Assembly (NCBI RefSeq): GCF_004570575.1 | Contig: NZ_SPPD01000020.1 | Coordinates: forward strand, 1-37,116 | Source: Streptococcus cuniculi | GTDB lineage: Bacteria; Bacillota; Bacilli; Lactobacillales; Streptococcaceae | Direction: 5' to 3' | Length of the DNA stretch: 37,116 nt | Shown here: positions 35,775-37,116 of the stretch, in pieces | How the letters are laid out: every line of letters begins with the position of its first letter | How positions within the stretch are numbered: position 1 is the stretch's first letter | Notes under the pieces: generated by a model | The model's database searches: none | Told to the model about the DNA's origin: nothing | Seen by the model: only the letters and a program-made list of their open reading frames with translations | Made by a program: the position numbers and the translations under genes

Positions 35775-36161
35775 ATGGCTTACCGTAAACTAGGACGCAC
35801 TAGCTCACAACGTAAAGCAATGCTTCGTGATTTGACAACTGATCTTTTGATCAATGAATCAATCGTTACAACTGAAGCTCGTGCAAAAGAAATCCGTAAA
35901 ACAGTTGAAAAAATGATTACACTTGGTAAACGTGGTGACTTGCACGCTCGTCGTCAAGCAGCAGCATTTGTTCGTAACGAAATTGCATCAGAAAACTATG
36001 ATGAAGCTACCGATAAATACACATCAACAACAGCTCTTCAAAAATTGTTCTCTGAAATTGCTCCTCGTTATGCAGAACGCAACGGTGGATACACTCGTAT
36101 CTTGAAAACTGAACCACGTCGTGGGGATGCTGCACCAATGGCAATCATTGAACTTGTATAA
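35775..36161 (+). CDS. rplQ: Ribosomal protein L17
   Basis: The 128-aa 50S protein L17 at the tunnel exit. [40 protein letters not shown] and the end [20 protein letters not shown] are typical. AAAGGAGG precedes the ATG. It ends the ribosomal cluster and two hairpins follow. Confidence 0.97.
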   Translation: MAYRKLGRTSSQRKAMLRDLTTDLLINESIVTTEARAKEIRKTVEKMITLGKRGDLHARRQAAAFVRNEIASENYDEATDKYTSTTALQKLFSEIAPRYAERNGGYTRILKTEPRRGDAAPMAIIELV

Positions 36162-36234
36162 GATCATCAATTTTGTTGAGTGTTATGATGATGGAAGGTG
36201 TATCGAAACACATTCTTAGTCTAGCTCTGGTCTA

Positions 36235-36340
36235 CCGCTGGGTTTTCCCAGCGGGTACACTCATCAGATGTAAAACGCAACGTTTGTTTACGAAATCGCT
36301 TTGTTAAAAACGATTCCGTAAGCAGGCGTTTTTTATTGTT
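36235..36340 (+). terminator. Termination region after rplQ
   Basis: CCGCTGGG TTTT CCCAGCGG (36235-36254) is a perfect 8-bp hairpin without a T-run. Downstream AAAACGC (36272-36278) pairs with GCGTTTT (36327-36333) and encloses TTACGAAATCG / CGATTCCGTAA; TTTTTTATTGTTTT follows, a usable U-tract. Together these should end the ribosomal transcript before comX. Confidence 0.75.
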
Positions 36341-36414
36341 TTGCTAAGGAATAAAGGAATGGGTATCAATAGAAGCGAGGAAGAGTCCTCCAGTTCCTTG
36401 CTGACCAAAGATTT

Positions 36415-36430
36415 AGGACAAAAAAGTCCT
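36415..36430 (+). promoter_or_regulatory. ComR-type inverted repeat upstream of comX
   Basis: AGGAC AAAAAA GTCCT (36415-36430) is a 5-bp perfect inverted repeat followed by a T-run (TTTTTCTATTTT). It resembles the GACA-N4-TGTC box bound by ComR with the XIP peptide in suis-, mutans- and pyogenic-group streptococci, as I recall. It lies 22 bases before TATACT, a reasonable activator position. Confidence 0.6.
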
Positions 36431-36440
36431 TTTTCTATTT

Positions 36441-36486
36441 TCTTTGATTGGATATACTTCCTATAGGGAGTATATCCAATCAAAGA
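36441..36486 (+). promoter_or_regulatory. comX promoter -10 inside an 18-bp perfect palindrome
   Basis: TCTTTGATTGGATATACT (36441-36458) is followed after ten bases by its exact reverse complement AGTATATCCAATCAAAGA (36469-36486). The likely -10, TATACT (36453-36458), is the inner end of the left arm, and the right arm runs into the comX binding site AAAGGAG (36486-36492). No good -35 is present, as expected for an activator-dependent promoter. Confidence 0.65.
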
Positions 36487-36500
36487 AAGGAGAGGAGAAT

Positions 36501-36998
36501 GTGGAGTTTAAAGAAGTGTATGCTAAGGTACGACCAATTGTTCAAAAGACACGTCGAGAGTACTATGTCAAGCTATGGGAAGCAGAAGACTGGGATCAAG
36601 AAGGAATGTATGTCTTATATCGCTTGCTCCAGCAAGAAGATGGAATCGTAAGAGATGAGTCTCGCTTACTCCGTTATTTCAAGGTCAAATTCCGCAATTA
36701 TGTCAACGATATGTTGCGTAGACAAAGTACACAAAAACGCGGCTTTGACCGCCTCCGTTACGAGGAGATAGGAGAAATATCTCATATGGTCAGCAGTGGT
36801 GGCTTGCTCACAGATGAATTAGTGTGTCTTCGTGATTCACTAGCGCGCTATCGTTCTACATTAAGTCCGCGTGATTCTAAAAAGTATGATACGCTCGTCA
36901 GTGGTGCTCGCTTCAAAGGTCGCAAGAAGCTGCTACACTCCCTTCGCCAACACCTCATAAGTGAAGATAAGGCACCTCCTCATGACACACCTAAGTGA
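36501..36998 (+). CDS. comX: Competence-specific sigma factor ComX/SigX
   Basis: Alternative sigma factor that switches on late competence genes for DNA uptake. The protein is 165 aa from GTG 36501: VEFKEVYAKVRPIVQKTRRE, then YYVKLWEAEDWDQEGMYVLY as in streptococcal ComX, with RYFKVKFRNYVNDMLRRQ (region 2-like) and a basic C-terminal ARFKGRKKLLHSLRQHL (region 4-like). GTG is chosen because AAGGAG lies 8 bases upstream; an in-frame TTG at 36444 falls inside the promoter palindrome. It follows the ribosomal cluster and has its own regulatory region. The gene looks intact. Confidence 0.9.
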   Translation: MEFKEVYAKVRPIVQKTRREYYVKLWEAEDWDQEGMYVLYRLLQQEDGIVRDESRLLRYFKVKFRNYVNDMLRRQSTQKRGFDRLRYEEIGEISHMVSSGGLLTDELVCLRDSLARYRSTLSPRDSKKYDTLVSGARFKGRKKLLHSLRQHLISEDKAPPHDTPK

Positions 36999-37067
36999 TT
37001 TGTATTAGCTTAAATTAGCAGTAAGATTCCCTCGGTCTTTTCCTTATTGTTAGAGATGTGGAATCGA

Positions 37068-37116
37068 CACACGGAAAAAAACACGAAAAAAAGACACGAA
37101 AAAATTAAAAAAAGTA
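37068..37116 (+). promoter_or_regulatory. Phased A-tracts at the right edge, probable UP element
   Basis: Four runs of six to seven A (starting about 37075, 37085, 37099 and 37107) are spaced roughly one helical turn apart and end at AAAAAAAGTA, where the window stops. Such A-tracts precede rRNA promoters in streptococci, where a TTGACA would come next. An rRNA operon beyond the edge is an inference. Confidence 0.45.

Noticed and set aside
36235..36254. CCGCTGGG/CCCAGCGG hairpin as the sole rplQ terminator
   Set aside because: No T-run follows it; the hairpin at 36272-36333 with its T-run is the better terminator, so both were placed in one region.
36444..36500. Longer comX start at TTG 36444
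   Set aside because: It lies within the promoter palindrome and before the expected transcription start, and has no binding site; GTG 36501 has AAGGAG at good spacing.

Overview
The window is chromosomal DNA of a low-GC Firmicute, almost certainly a Streptococcus and most like the S. suis group. This rests on the purC-L-F-M-N-H-D-E-K-B gene order followed by ruvB, full-length streptococcal-type ribosomal proteins, a competence sigma factor gene (comX) with a ComR-type inverted repeat upstream, and extended -10 promoters. The species is an inference from remembered gene order and protein sequence; no search was run. All complete genes lie on the + strand. Only a transposase fragment at the left edge is on the - strand.

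Layout. (1) 1-101: 5' end of an IS transposase on the - strand. (2) 307-14551: IMP biosynthesis genes purC, purL, purF, purM, purN, a GNAT acetyltransferase, purH, purD, purE and purK. purC and purD have candidate PurR boxes at their promoters. (3) 14558-16737: accessory, visibly AT-rich DNA inserted between purK and purB. It holds a decayed ORF, an overlapping two-gene pair (an unknown 126-aa protein plus a 356-aa protein with a HEPN-like RNDIAH motif) and a small membrane protein. (4) 17272-20967: purB, ruvB, a HAD hydrolase and a nucleotidyltransferase-like gene, separated by compact terminator/promoter junctions. (5) 20982-36161: S10-spc-alpha ribosomal cluster from rpsJ to rplQ with secY, adk, infA, rpmJ and rpoA. 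(6) 36415-36998: comX, followed at the right edge by phased A-tracts that look like the upstream element of a strong promoter just outside the window.

The pur genes supply the steps from PRPP (purF) to IMP (purH), and PurB acts both in that route and in AMP formation. The ribosomal cluster supplies translation proteins, protein export (SecY), adenylate kinase, IF-1 and the RNA polymerase alpha subunit.

The most unusual content is between genes. A family of about 105-110-bp structured repeats (bounded by TTGAAC and GTATCTT) occurs at least a dozen times, in both orientations, in tandem after purH and before purB, and inside the ribosomal operon. Different copies keep the same helices through compensatory base changes, including a swap of the outer GGGC/GCCC stem to GCCC/GGGC. 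There is also a four-copy array of 58-bp hairpin units, a BOX-like element, an 18-bp perfect palindrome across the comX -10 box, and two or three promoters placed so close to ATG that their transcripts should be leaderless. The HEPN-like gene pair is the best candidate for an undescribed defence or toxin-type system.
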